From the NCBI RefSeq assembly GCF_030052815.1, contig NC_079498.1, forward strand, positions 80,090,992 to 80,154,991: 64,000 bases of DNA, given 5' to 3'. Below the pieces are notes generated by a model that was given only the letters and a program-made list of their open reading frames with translations, was not told the DNA's origin and did no database searches. Made by a program: the position numbers and the translations under genes. Below are positions 22,639 to 32,989 of the stretch, one piece after another (the first letter of the stretch is position 1; each line of letters begins with the position of its first letter). This DNA is from Hevea brasiliensis. Lineage: Eukaryota > Streptophyta > Magnoliopsida > Malpighiales > Euphorbiaceae.

Positions 22639-23442
22639 TCAGTACCCATCCTTATTGTAGTGGAAACACTTTCCTTTGCCTCCATCAGCTTTGGTCTTCC
22701 CTTTCTGTTTGGCTATCTTCTTGGAAGGTCCTAGAACTTGAGGTTTCTTTTTCTTATTGCCCTTCTTTTTGTTGGACTTTTCAGTAGAAGATGATGCAAT
22801 CAAAGCTACCTCTTTTCCTTTATTGCCTAGCACATTCTTTTGGGCAATAACAAGCATGTTAAATAAACCAGCCAAGGTATATTCCTGCTTAGTCATATAG
22901 AAATTTGTTACAAAATTCCCAAATGACTCAGGTAGGGACTGAAAGAACAAATCCGTCTGCAGTTGGAAATCCATGTTAAAGTCAAGATGTTCTAGCTGCT
23001 CAATAAGTTGAATCATCTTGTGGACATGATCCCCAACATTCTATCCCTCAGACATCCTCATGCAGAATAGCTGCCTAGACATCTCATACCTAGCATTCTT
23101 ACTATGCTCACCATACAACTCTTGTAGGTGAAAGAGGATCTCACTAGCACTTTTCATATTTTCATGCTGCCTCTATAACTCATTACTCATAGAAGCAAGC
23201 ATGTAACACTTGGCTCTCATATCATGCTCCTTCCACTTGTCCAAAGTGTCATGTTCCTCTTGAGTGGCCTCTGGAGGTAAGGGACCAGGAACATTTGAGT
23301 CTAGAACATATCCAATACATTCTAGGTTCAGGACAAGATTTAAATTTCTTAGCCAATCTGAAAGATTAGGTCCTGTCAACCTATTGTGATCATGTATGCT
23401 CGCAAGTATATTGGATGGTGGTGGTTGTTGTGTGCTCAATAT
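22639..23442 (-). pseudogene. Copia Gag
   Basis: Starts MSTQQPPPSNILASI at 23439 on the minus strand, then NRLTGPNLSDWLRNLNLVLNLE and DKWKEHDMRAKCYMLASMSNEL, the UBN2-like capsid region of plant copia Gag. It continues to 23016-22639 with MIQLIEQLEHLDFNMDFQLQ and KQEYTLAGLFNML. The zinc knuckle near 22650 reads CFHYNKDGY, so two of the four metal ligands are lost. Stops at about 23172 and 23041 break the frame. This copy keeps the CAACAA codons near the start that are mutated to a stop at 29610. Confidence 0.87.
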
Positions 23443-23644
23443 TATCAGAAGAATAACTACAGAAAATAACTAGATTAATTAGTAAATGTATCAAGTAATT
23501 AACCAAAATGATTATGGTCTTTTAATCAAATTGGTCCTTCTACTAACTTGGCGAACCCTACACTTCCAAAGTAGGAAACAAAAATCCTAGTTGGATGGAT
23601 TCCTAGTGGGTGATTGAATTCTTATAGTCTTATTGAATTCTTAT

Positions 23645-24885
23645 CTACATAACTCTAATTAAAGTGATTTAAAATGATTTGAAAAACTAAGACAAAGGCC
23701 TAAAATATTGTTTCAGGGACCTGATGCCAATTCTAAGCCTAAGGTGCTAAGATATTAGATACAAAATTTGGTGAAATTCTAGAAAACTGGAAAAGGACAG
23801 TGCTTAATACCCTGGAGCAGTACTTAGTAAATTGACCATAACTTGAGCTACAGAACTTCAAATTAAGTGATTCAAATTGAAAATTAAACCTAACACATAA
23901 AGGAACAATTTTCATGAAGATCACTTTAGTAAATAAGGACTGAAATTAGGTTGAAATTGGATTCTACAGTGAGGCTTCAAACCTGTCTAGAACCCAGAAT
24001 TTATTTAACTTCCATAGTTAACTTAGGGATTTATTAGGCATTTCTTTGATTAGCTATTAGTGATATTGGGATGAGTATTGAGACACTTCAATTGTGTGTT
24101 TTCAGTAGAAAAGGAGCCTTCCAAAGAAGAGAGAAGTGGAACTAAGTCAAGAGAAGTATAAGAAGGTTTGTGCACAACTAGCTTTTCCTTTATTTTTATA
24201 TTTTTATTGGGACTGAATGAATTAATTGTGCTTTTTATTTACATTTGAGAACTTTAATTTGTTGAATGAATTTGAATGATTCAAATATGATTTTTCTTAT
24301 GCATCTAAGAATTATTTGCATTGTTTTGAAGATTTTGAATTGTGAAATGATTTTATATTATGGAAAGGTGGATGTTGGCCCTTAATTTCAATATAGTAAG
24401 GGGGTGGGCTGGTATTTGAATGTGTTTTAAAGTGTTTTTACTAACTTGATGTGTTGCCAATCATGTGCATGAATTTTGAATAATTAAATATGTTTATTGA
24501 TTTGTAAATGCATTTTGTTAATGGAAATTACTTTGAATATATTTTAAAACCACAGTTGACATGGCAATGTGATTTGTGTTCCTCATTAGCTTGCCTAGTG
24601 AGACGTATTGGATGTGATCTCCTCTACTTGTGGGGTTGAGTTTCCCTCCCTGGCTTGCCAGTTAAGGTTGATTCAGATGAGTACTCATATATGCTAGCTA
24701 ACCTTTGATGCCTACCTTTAGCCTCGATTATTGGGGGAAATTTGCTTTATTGTGATGTACAATATGACATTGATTGGAAATTTTGTGTCACGGGTCTAAC
24801 TGTGTGAATTGTTAGTAATACCCTTAAATTGTGATTACTTGATAAACATGGGATTGAAAAATAAATATTTTGTCAATGATTGCAA
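23645..24885 (+). repeat. Direct duplication of LTR segment, right copy
   Basis: Second copy of 19220-20459. It runs without a break into the rest of the type-B LTR (24886-25824), so this copy is the one continuous with the LTR 3' end, while the left copy is continuous with the 5' end. Confidence 0.92.
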
Positions 24886-25824
24886 AATGTTATGATAATT
24901 TCATGGGAATGTGAAGAAAAATGGGAATATTAAAAATGCTTTATGATGATTTAGTACATAAAATAGGATTGAAACAAATGATTTGTAATGTTTGCAAAGT
25001 TATGATATTGGTTTCATTGCCTTATGAAAAAAGAAAATTGAATATTGCAAATCTTTTGTTATGATTTGACGAATTATGTTCTACCTTGAGTTTTAAATTA
25101 TTAGTTGTGCACCACTGAGTTCACCACTCAGCGATAGCTTTTGTATGCTGTTGCAGGTAAAAGAAAAGATAGAGCAATTGAGTGAGCCTACTTGAAGCTG
25201 TAACTTAAAACTGAGTTGGAGTTATCTTCGGGTATATATTTGGTATACCCTTTATAATTTCCATTTTGATGTATTTATAGCTATATGTATGAAACAGTCA
25301 GTTAAGTAGTTGTATAAAATAGGTTGTACATAAATATTGTAATAATATTTTTGTAACCTTAATCATGTAAATTGTTGTAATATTATTTTGTATCTTAAAT
25401 CGAATGTAAATCTTTGTAATGTTAATCTTCCACATTTTTAATGAATATAAATGCTTAAATTCCTATTTGGATTATGTAAATGATGAAATGTTTTTTTTTT
25501 ATGATAGAAATTGAATTACACAAGCTATCACAAGTTATTTTTTAACAGGTGTAAAAATTGGTTTATTGAATTTTAAGCCACCATCAAGCAGATTTTCGGC
25601 AAAAATTTTAAAAATGCTTATTCCTTTCAAAAAAATTTTATGACATACACTTGAATTGAAGACACTTAAATAATTCTTTTACCACCACATTAAACTTAAA
25701 AATGAATTTGTTTTGTTAAAATTTCTTGTAGTATATTTAATAGATTATCGGTAGGCGAAATTCAGTAATTTATTAGGTATACTACGGGATCATGTCATAT
25801 CTTACAGAGGGATAAGGTGTGATA

Positions 25825-25949
25825 AAAAGCGCTCCCTCGGGGGCAATTTCTCTGGAAATGGTCTGTAGCCCCACAACTGAAGCAACCCCTAGTCAAGTAC
25901 CAGCACTCTCCCCTATGTCTCTTGCCGCAATGACTACATACGGCTGGGG
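25825..25949 (-). pseudogene. Outer-element Gag zinc-knuckle segment
   Basis: The minus strand encodes CSHCGKRHRGECW and then CFSCGATDHFQRNCPRGS, a C-X2-C-X4-H-X4-C knuckle with all four ligands, preceded by a second Cys/His cluster. It is bounded by AAAAG (25825-25829, right TSD of the solo LTR) and TGGGG (25945-25949, left TSD of the copia). It links gag at 62505-63434 with the protease at 12441-13182. Confidence 0.88.
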
Positions 25950-28057
25950 TGTTAGTAGTATGCCCTAGAGCATATCATTTAGTATATATCTTGTACATAT
26001 TTTATTAATAAAAGGCAATTTCACTTTTCCATTTACATAATATATTTATGTGTAATAGAAAAGGTCCATTGATATTTTGTTAGAAATTCTATTCTTAAGT
26101 TGTTAAGAATATGAGTGACAATATTTCTAGCACAAAGTATCATAAATTGGTTCACAATCAAGGATACTTCACACAGGACATGACTTATCCAGAAAGATTG
26201 TATTCATGTTGTTCCCAAAATATTTATATGAGATATAAATAAGATGGAATGGTAAGTCTCATGCCATTAATAAACATGATAGGCACTTATACATGATAAG
26301 TACGTCGAACCAGTGACACATATGATAAGCACATGGAGTTTACTCTTGTCAATGCATTGTCATATATCATATCAGTGCATATAATCTTTAGACCTGAGAT
26401 AACATAGTTATCTTGTATATAAGTGGTTTGAGTTTGATACTGCTTTCATACTTGTACTATGTATGGGTATACAGGCATGTGTTGGCTCCTAATAGTTATA
26501 TATGGAGATAGGTGTTGATTAAGATGAAATCTGTTACCCTAAGTAAATAGGGATAAAATTTTATGTTCATTTAATTATTCTTGATGTTTCAAGTTTCAGG
26601 CCAGAACAGACAGATTTAGTCAGAAAAGAGTTTCTAATAAGAAAATCTAATTAATTAAGAACTGGAATTAAAAGAGAACATAAGCTTCATAGCAAATGGA
26701 GTTTGACATTAACCATGACTTCAGCTCGAATTGGGATTTTGTAACAGAGAGATTCTAGTGCATGGTAACATATGATTATAGGTTCATTTAAGGTATTCCT
26801 TGTTACTGATCGGGTAGGCATGGCAAGCTATGCTAGGTGTTAACCATGGTCTATGAGATGTCTAAGATGATTTAGAGAAATCATTTATGGTAAAAAAGAC
26901 TTCTAATGATGTTAAGAGTTAATATTATATCTCATTGCTAATTAGTGATGAGCCTAGTGAGTCACACACATACACAAGTTAATCACCAAGTAAAATGTGA
27001 TTTAATTGATTAATTAAAGATTTTAATTGATTAATTAAATAGGTTTGGTTTGCAATAAGATTGCAAAGTCCCTAGCATGGCTTGAAACCAAATCTAGGTT
27101 ATAGGATGTATAGTATAAGTTAAATTTATATTTAAAATGTTTAAATATGAATTTAATTGTGAGAAATTAATTAATGAAGATTAATTAATTAATTTATATT
27201 TGATATAAATTGATTAGAAGAGGAGAAATAATGATTTTGGGTTGAGAACTCAAAATTAAAACATAAGGGTAATTTGGTCATTTCACATGATGACATGTGG
27301 CACCATGAGATGGTGAAACACGACATCTTATAAGCTTGCCATTTGTCTTCCTATTATGTAAGATGATCAAAGTCAAGATTAAGTCTAGCTTTGACACTTG
27401 GCTTAATGAGATTAAGTCAATTAAAAATAAGATGCAATGTAGTGGTGACATGTGGCAAAGGGTTTAAGTGATTATTTGACCTAAGTATATAAAGAGAAGT
27501 TATAAGAAAGATCAGCTACCTCTCTTTCTCTCATGTGTGACAGCACAAAGGGTTCTTCATCTCCACTTCTTATTTTCTCATCAATTCAAAGAGAACCACT
27601 CTATTCCCATTGAATTAAAATTACTAGAAATTGTTTCTAGTGTCCTATATGCCCATACAACCTCTCTAGAAGTAAAACCCCAAATTATAATTGGTTGGCA
27701 AGGCTTCAGAAGCAAAGTTGGGGGCTGCCCATTGGTGATCTTGGTGTGGACAAGCTAGAGGGACAACACTTGGGGTCCTAGGTGCTTCCTAAAGGTGCCA
27801 ATTGCATCCATAGTGCATCAAAGAGGTTAGTGCTCAAACTCCTCTTTTAAACTAGGGTTTAAATGAATTAATTTGTTAATTCACAATCTTGAATGGCAAA
27901 CATAGATCCTAATACATATTAAAAGTGTTTTAATATGCAATTGAGCATTAAAATTAATTAGGCATATAAGAGATGTGGCATGATGCATGAAACCTTAGAA
28001 GAAAAATTTTGAAATTCAATTCTCCAATGAACTAATCACCATGCTTCCATTCCTACA
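25950..28057 (+). repeat. 5' LTR of the copia element
   Basis: Starts TGTTAGTAGTATGCC and ends TCCTACA, 2108 bp, directly followed by the PBS. Related copies: 54871-56572 with 61977-62504 (3' LTR, first bases mutated to TATTAG) and, inverted, 56573-61976. A TATA box lies at 27486. The open stretch at 27537-27758 is an LTR reading frame without protein similarity I recognise, and it recurs at 62017-62205 because that is the same LTR. Confidence 0.92.
27486..27493 (+). promoter_or_regulatory. TATA box of the copia 5' LTR
   Basis: TATATAAA about 1.54 kb into the LTR, followed about 30 bp on by a CTCTCTTTCTCTC-type initiator region. The same box is kept at 56409-56416 in the 3' LTR and on the minus strand at 57126-57133 in the inverted LTR, which supports a functional U3/R border. 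Confidence 0.75.
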
Positions 28058-28059
28058 AT

Positions 28060-28071
28060 TGGTATCAGAGC
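28060..28071 (+). other. Primer binding site of the copia element (initiator-Met tRNA)
   Basis: TGGTATCAGAGC lies two bases after the LTR end. It is complementary to the 3' end of plant initiator tRNA-Met and would prime minus-strand DNA synthesis. Confidence 0.93.
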
Positions 28072-29609
28072 CATTATTTTTTCCATTAGGATTGAATATG
28101 AGATTTAATTGTGTGATTGGATTAAATTTGAATTGATCTAAAACTGTTTAGGTGCCATATGTGTGGCGGCATGCATGTTGAAGTGCCTCAAAGGTGGCGG
28201 CATCAAGAGAATGAACCTAACCTAATGGTGCGCATGATTTCTTGGGCCCATTATACAATTGTTGTGTATTTAAGGCCCATAATTAGGCCCATACCTAATT
28301 AAATTGTTTAATTAGGAATTTTAATTACACAATTAATTTATGAAAATTGTTTTCATAGAGTTAAATTTGGAGAAGGGTTTCTAAATTTAATTTATTTGAA
28401 TGAGATTCAAATCTGAATTTTTTAGTTGAATATGTGATATTCAATTTAATTTTTTAGTATGTATGTTTTATTTAATTGTTCAATTTTAATATACATGATG
28501 GATGATCATGGACAATAAAAGACCAATGTGATTGGATTTATTTCTTTTATTTTCTTTGAGTTGTAAAATAATTAATTTTATTTTAGTGACATGTATTATA
28601 AATGTTGTAATAATTTTGGATTGTAATTTCATTTATTTGAGGACTTCAAAGTCCATGATCTTGTAAATTCACCTTCGTATGCTAAGGATTACAATGTAAT
28701 TGGATTGCAAAAAAATCAAGGAGGTCAAGAGCATTGGTGCGACTAGTGGAAGGAAATTAAGATCAAGTGTTGATTATGTACTCCTTCAGCAACTCTTAAA
28801 AAATGAATGAATGAAATACACCTAGGAATGCCATGATTCAATTCTTGGTGGCTCAGAATTGAATCTCTTAGAAAGTCCATGATCATACCATATTATTTGT
28901 TTATCCATATAAGCATGAGATGTATGGGAATGTATGCAAGTATATGATATATGCATGCTAATTGGATAATGTGCAAAGTGAGACCATAATAGTAATTAAG
29001 CCGACCACTAAATCTTCCAAACAAATGATTAAGTTGAAAATGGTATAATTAAAGTAATTATATCATGGGCTCTCCATTGAGGCAATTATTTTAAGAAATT
29101 TTAAATACTTGTATGTGATGCATTTAATTTAAGAGATTTTCTTAAGAATAATTATTAAGCATGAGATGTTGTAAATATGTAAATAATTAATGGCCAATTA
29201 CGGATGTGCCTGAGGACATTAAAATTATTTTCATGTTTATTGACTTGATGGGATCAACTTAACTAATGCAAGATGAATCAATAATGGATGTGCCTGAGAT
29301 TTTGAGCATTAGGGGCTAGATAAATGATTGAACCTCACATGAAATGTGATGGGCAAGGAGTTGCTCACTTATAGTTTATTGTAATTCCAATAATGGATGT
29401 GCCTGAGGATGATCAATAAAACTATAAGAATTCAATCACCCACTAGAAATCCATCCAACTAGGATTTTCGTTTCCTACTTTGGAAGTGTAGGATTCACCA
29501 AGTTAGTGGGAGGACCAATTTGATTAAAAGACTAAAATCATTTTGGTTAATTACTTGATACACTTACTAATAAATTTAGTTATTTTCTACAGTTAATTTT
29601 CTGATAATA
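28072..29609 (+). other. Copia leader (untranslated)
   Basis: About 1.5 kb of AT-rich sequence between PBS and gag with no open frame of note. The 13-base word GGATGTGCCTGAG occurs three times (29202, 29286, 29395), each time after an A/T-rich stretch. The last 180 bp is also present in the minus-strand copia fragment (23443-23632), which fixes where that fragment begins. Confidence 0.75.
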
Positions 29610-30473
29610 ATGAGCACACAATAACCACCACCATCCAATATCCTTGTGAGCATACTTGATCACAATAGGTTGACAGGACCTAATCTTTCTGATTGGCTAA
29701 GAAATTTAAAATTTGTTCTTAACTTAGAACGTATTGGATATGTTCTAAACTCAAAGGTTCCTGGTCCCTTACCTCCAGAGGCCACTCAAGAGGGACATGA
29801 CACTTTGGATAAGTGGAAAGAGCATGATATGAGAGCCAAATGTTACATGCTTGCTTCTATGAGTAATGAGTTACAGAAGCAGCATGAGAACATTCAAAAT
29901 GCAAGTGAGATCCTTCTTCACCTACAAGAGTTATATGGTGAGCATAGCAGAAATGTTAGGTATGAGATATCTAGGTAGCTATTTCGAATGAGGATGTCTG
30001 AGGGACAGAATGTTGGAGATCATGTCCACAAGAAGATTCAGCTTATCGAGCAGCTGGAACATCTTGACTTTAATATGAATTTCCAACTTTAGACAGTTTT
30101 GATCCTTCAGTCCCTACCTGAGTCATTTGGAAATTTTGTGATAAATTTTCATATGACTAAGCAGGAATACACCTTGGTTGGTTTACTTAACATGCTTGTT
30201 ATTGCCCAAAAGAATATACCGGGCAATAAAGAAAAAGAGGTAGCTTTGATTGCATCTTCTTTTGCTGGAAAGTCCAAGAAGAAGAAGGGTAATAAGAATA
30301 AGAAACTTCAAGTTCCAGGACCTTTCAAGAAGATAGCCAAATAGAAAGGGAAGACCAAAGCTGACGGAGACAAAGGAAAGTGTTTCCACTGCCAGAAGGA
30401 TGGACACTGGAAAAGGAACTACCCAGAGTATCTTGCTTCTCTGAAGGACAAGTAGGATACACCATCAGAAGGT
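29610..30473 (+). pseudogene. Copia Gag
   Basis: The frame starts with ATG at 29610 but meets TAA at codon 5 (CAA in the copy at 23439). After it come NRLTGPNLSDWLRNLKFVLNLE, HDMRAKCYMLASMSNEL and SLPESFGNFVINFHMTKQEYTL in a single frame, broken by TAG at 29976, 30090 and 30342 and a stop at about 30453, each explained by C to T change of a CAG/CAA codon or similar. The zinc knuckle CFHCQKDGHWKRNY has lost its last Cys (to Tyr). Gag would package the RNA in virus-like particles. The frame is continuous with the protease. Confidence 0.88.
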
Positions 30474-31337
30474 ATGTCTATATCTTGTTATTTAGATGCT
30501 GAGGATGCTCATAGTTTATCTACAGCTTGGGTTTTAGATACTGGTGCCAGTTCTCACATTTCTTATGATATGCAGGAACTAGCAAACAGTAGCAGCTTGC
30601 ATGCTAGAGATGTTAGACTCCGGATTGGCGATGGCTCAACTATTGAAGCTTTAGCCATAGGATCTAAATCTTTTTACATGTGTGGACATGTTTTGTGTTT
30701 GAATAATATTTTATATGTACCTGATGCTTTTAAGAATATCATTTCTATATCTAGTTTGACTAGAAATGGTTATGAATTTCAGTTCACAAATGATGTTTGC
30801 AATATTTATTTTGGAAATAAATATGTTGGCTCGGGTTATATGCCCGATGGACTTTATTATTTGGATAATAATGATAAACACAAATTGAATGCAAGCAATC
30901 TAAATGAATGTAATGCCATGATGAAAATCAACTCAAGTTTAAAATATATTTGGCACTTAAAATTAGGCCATGTTGCAGAAGATAGGATTGCAAAACTGGA
31001 GAAAATGGGGATTTTATCCTCATTGAGTTCTGAACCTACTCCAACTTGTGAATCCTGCCTTCAAGGTAAAATGACTAGATCACCCTTTGTTAGACAAGGA
31101 CTAAGAGCTGAAAATATTTTGGAGCTGATACATAGTGATGTTTGTGGTCCATTTAAGGAAATGGCTAGAGGCGATTTTCATTACTTTATTACCTTTACTG
31201 ATGATAAATCAAGGTTTGGTATTTGTGTTTGATGAAATACAAACATGAATCCTTTGAAAAGTTCAAAGAATTTAAATCTGAAGTAGAAAATCAAATAGGA
31301 AAAAGTATTAAAACTCTTCGATTAGATCATGGAGGTG
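30474..31337 (+). pseudogene. Copia protease and integrase N-terminal half
   Basis: A 252-codon open frame (30474-31232) contains the protease with an intact WVLDTGASSHIS active site (about 30522-30557), then the integrase: HLKLGHVAEDRIAKL and CESCLQGKM (HHCC finger; one His-adjacent change) and HSDVCGPF with the first catalytic Asp, up to FITFTDDKSRFG. A one-base loss at about 31215 (GGG to GG against the copy near 21985) shifts the frame. In the other frame KTLRLDHGG follows, keeping the second Asp but with S to L and R to H changes. The integrase is cut at 31337 by the insertion flanked by AGGTG and resumes at 52592. Confidence 0.9.
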
Positions 31338-32150
31338 TGTAACACCACTCACCCGTCTACAGTGTAGCCAAGCAAGGTGTGCTACATTCGGTGCTGAAGC
31401 ACCCTAATTGATCTTATTTTATTTCTTTAAAAATTTTTGAATTCGTTTAATTTAATATCAATTATTTTTTTCAACGGAGAAACTAACGGAGTTTTCCCTT
31501 TTTTATTATCATTTGACGTGTTTCACTATTCACCTGTTTGAAATTTCAACAATATTTTCAAATAAAAATCTCATCATTTCATGCATCATCTATATATTTC
31601 AATTCCATATTCAAATCCATACAATTTCATTCATATCCAATTGGATACATTCCCATTCATGCTCAACTCATATATGAAAATTTTCAATCTTTATTAATTT
31701 ACTTGATATACAATTTAATCACATATCAATTAACCGATTTATTAATTTACATCACATACCTATTAATTACAATTTCATAATTTGCATTACAATACTATAA
31801 CTAAACATTTTATATAACATACAAATTATGACCTATATGAGCCCTATCTACATGGATTGCTGAGGAGGTGACAACCTTGAATACGTCAAACACTTCTGCA
31901 GATCAGAACTCCAAAATCTCTGTTTAATATTCGTTGGGCTTTACCTTCAGTACCTGCACGAGGAAACAAATCCATCGCGCTAAGCATTACTGCTTAGTGG
32001 TACAATAATATAACAAAGCAAATAATATACAAAATACAGATGGAAATAAAACATGGTTCAGATAATTTAGATGTAATTATGCTTCAATATGGTTTCTAAA
32101 ATTTAATATCCTTTTTTTTTCTAATTTAGTCCTCTTTGGAGATGCTTAGT
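31338..32150 (-). repeat. Segment 1 (3' end) of the inverted solo LTR
   Basis: LTR 3'-terminal 0.8 kb, minus strand. It contains the hairpin and acceptor-like site and ends at 32150 with TTAGT, the left TSD of the CRM-like element. The open stretch at 31538-31780 is low-complexity and not a gene. Confidence 0.88.
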
Positions 32151-32972
32151 TGATGAGAATCAAGCTACATCCACGCCAAAGGATTTCATCCAAGGTCCAA
32201 TTACTAAAGCTAGAGCTAAATCACTTCAGAATTTAATTTATGAAATCTTAAGGAGCAAGGGTTATAAGCTGGAATGGCATGAAGAAAATTATAAAGGATT
32301 AAATTTGGTGAAAATTAAGCTTGGAAGTGACCAGGTGTCATGTAGAGTATTAGGTTACATGGAATAACCTGTGGACATGCATGCACCAGATCCAACCCAT
32401 GTACATGCATCTGCTGGCACCTTTTTGAAAGAATATTCCTTGCTGTTATAACCACCTCTCTTTTGGACTTAAATGCCCTTATTTGCTGCTGTATTAAATT
32501 TGCTTTTTGTTAGGAGTTTTTAGTCTTTTGTTAGATTAATTTTTGTTTGGACTTAAAGCTCCTTGTAGCTGTTACTAAAGTAGGGATATTTTTGTCTTTA
32601 GCTTTAGAGCCAAGAGACTATAAATACAAGTGTAATGAGAGAGCGGAGGACATACTTTGAATATTAATGAAAGATTGTTTCTGCTCCTTTAGTGAGTAAA
32701 TTGGTTGTTGCCTTTGTTTTTGTGAAGCTCATTAACTTGTTGAGATTTCTATCTTGCAAAGTTTAATGTCCATAATATTCTTGGTTTATTCATTCTCCAT
32801 ATGAATTAGGTCAAGAATCCCATTTCTGATATTTTCTTTGAATTACAAAGCAATCTGATTGTGCTGGTTCAAAGAATCAAATTCATACATCTTGATTTGG
32901 TGCTTTCCATATTGTTCCTTTAATTCTTGAATGTGGGTTTTCAAGTTACCAATTACTTAAAGATTCACATCA
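32151..32972 (+). repeat. 5' LTR of the CRM-like element
   Basis: 822 bp, TGATGAGAATCAAG to TTCACATCA. The first 217 bp still encode the polyprotein tail (GPITKARAKSLQNL...) seen in the 3' LTR. A TATA box lies at 32619-32626. The 3' LTR is the near-identical 42556-43369. Confidence 0.93.
32619..32626 (+). promoter_or_regulatory. TATA box of the CRM-like 5' LTR
   Basis: TATAAATA follows AAGAGAC; the 3' LTR has TATAAA at the same place (43015-43020). About 345 bp remain to the LTR end, giving a short R-U5. Confidence 0.75.
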
Positions 32973-32977
32973 GTTTT

Positions 32978-32989
32978 TGGTATCAAAGC
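32978..32989 (+). other. Primer binding site of the CRM-like element
   Basis: TGGTATCAAAGC, one base different from the usual complement of initiator tRNA-Met (TGGTATCAGAGC), five bases after the LTR end. Confidence 0.88.

Larger units (their letters stand above)
20460..23644 (-). mobile_element. Ty1/copia fragment without LTRs, minus strand
   Basis: Reading the minus strand gives about 190 bp of leader, gag, a shortened protease region, integrase and RT, ending in the segment after the YVDD box. It is the same family as the copia at 25950-62504, matching it from about 29430 to about 31334 and from 52591 to about 54000. Neither LTR nor TSD is present, and it lies between two copies of the same LTR segment. 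It is therefore not a plain insertion; it looks like filler copied during break repair or left by recombination. Confidence 0.88.
17360..25824 (+). mobile_element. Solo type-B gypsy LTR with internal duplication and copia filler, TSD AAAAG
   Basis: Starts TGTAACACTC and ends TAAGGTGTGATA (last bases mutated from TGACA); AAAAG flanks it at 17355-17359 and 25825-25829. Without the extra 4425 bp the LTR would be about 4040 bp. Landmarks: TATA box at 17923, donor-like AG|GTAAGT with GT at 18171, five ~200-bp modules starting at 18599, 18791, 19007, 19209 and 19411, conserved AGGTTTGTGCACAAC near 19739, hairpin CTGAGT-TCACC-ACTCAG at 25115-25131, and acceptor-like TGCAG|GT ending at 25156. A ~1240-bp piece occurs twice (19220-20459 and 23645-24885), with a minus-strand copia fragment between the copies. 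Confidence 0.9.

Noticed and set aside
20460..23644. The copia fragment as an independent insertion
   Set aside because: It has no LTRs and no TSD and is flanked by two copies of one LTR segment; repair or recombination explains it better.
27537..27758. 73-codon frame repeated at 62017-62205, at first sight a conserved small gene
   Set aside because: Both are the same part of the copia LTR. The similarity is explained by LTR homology and the stops differ.
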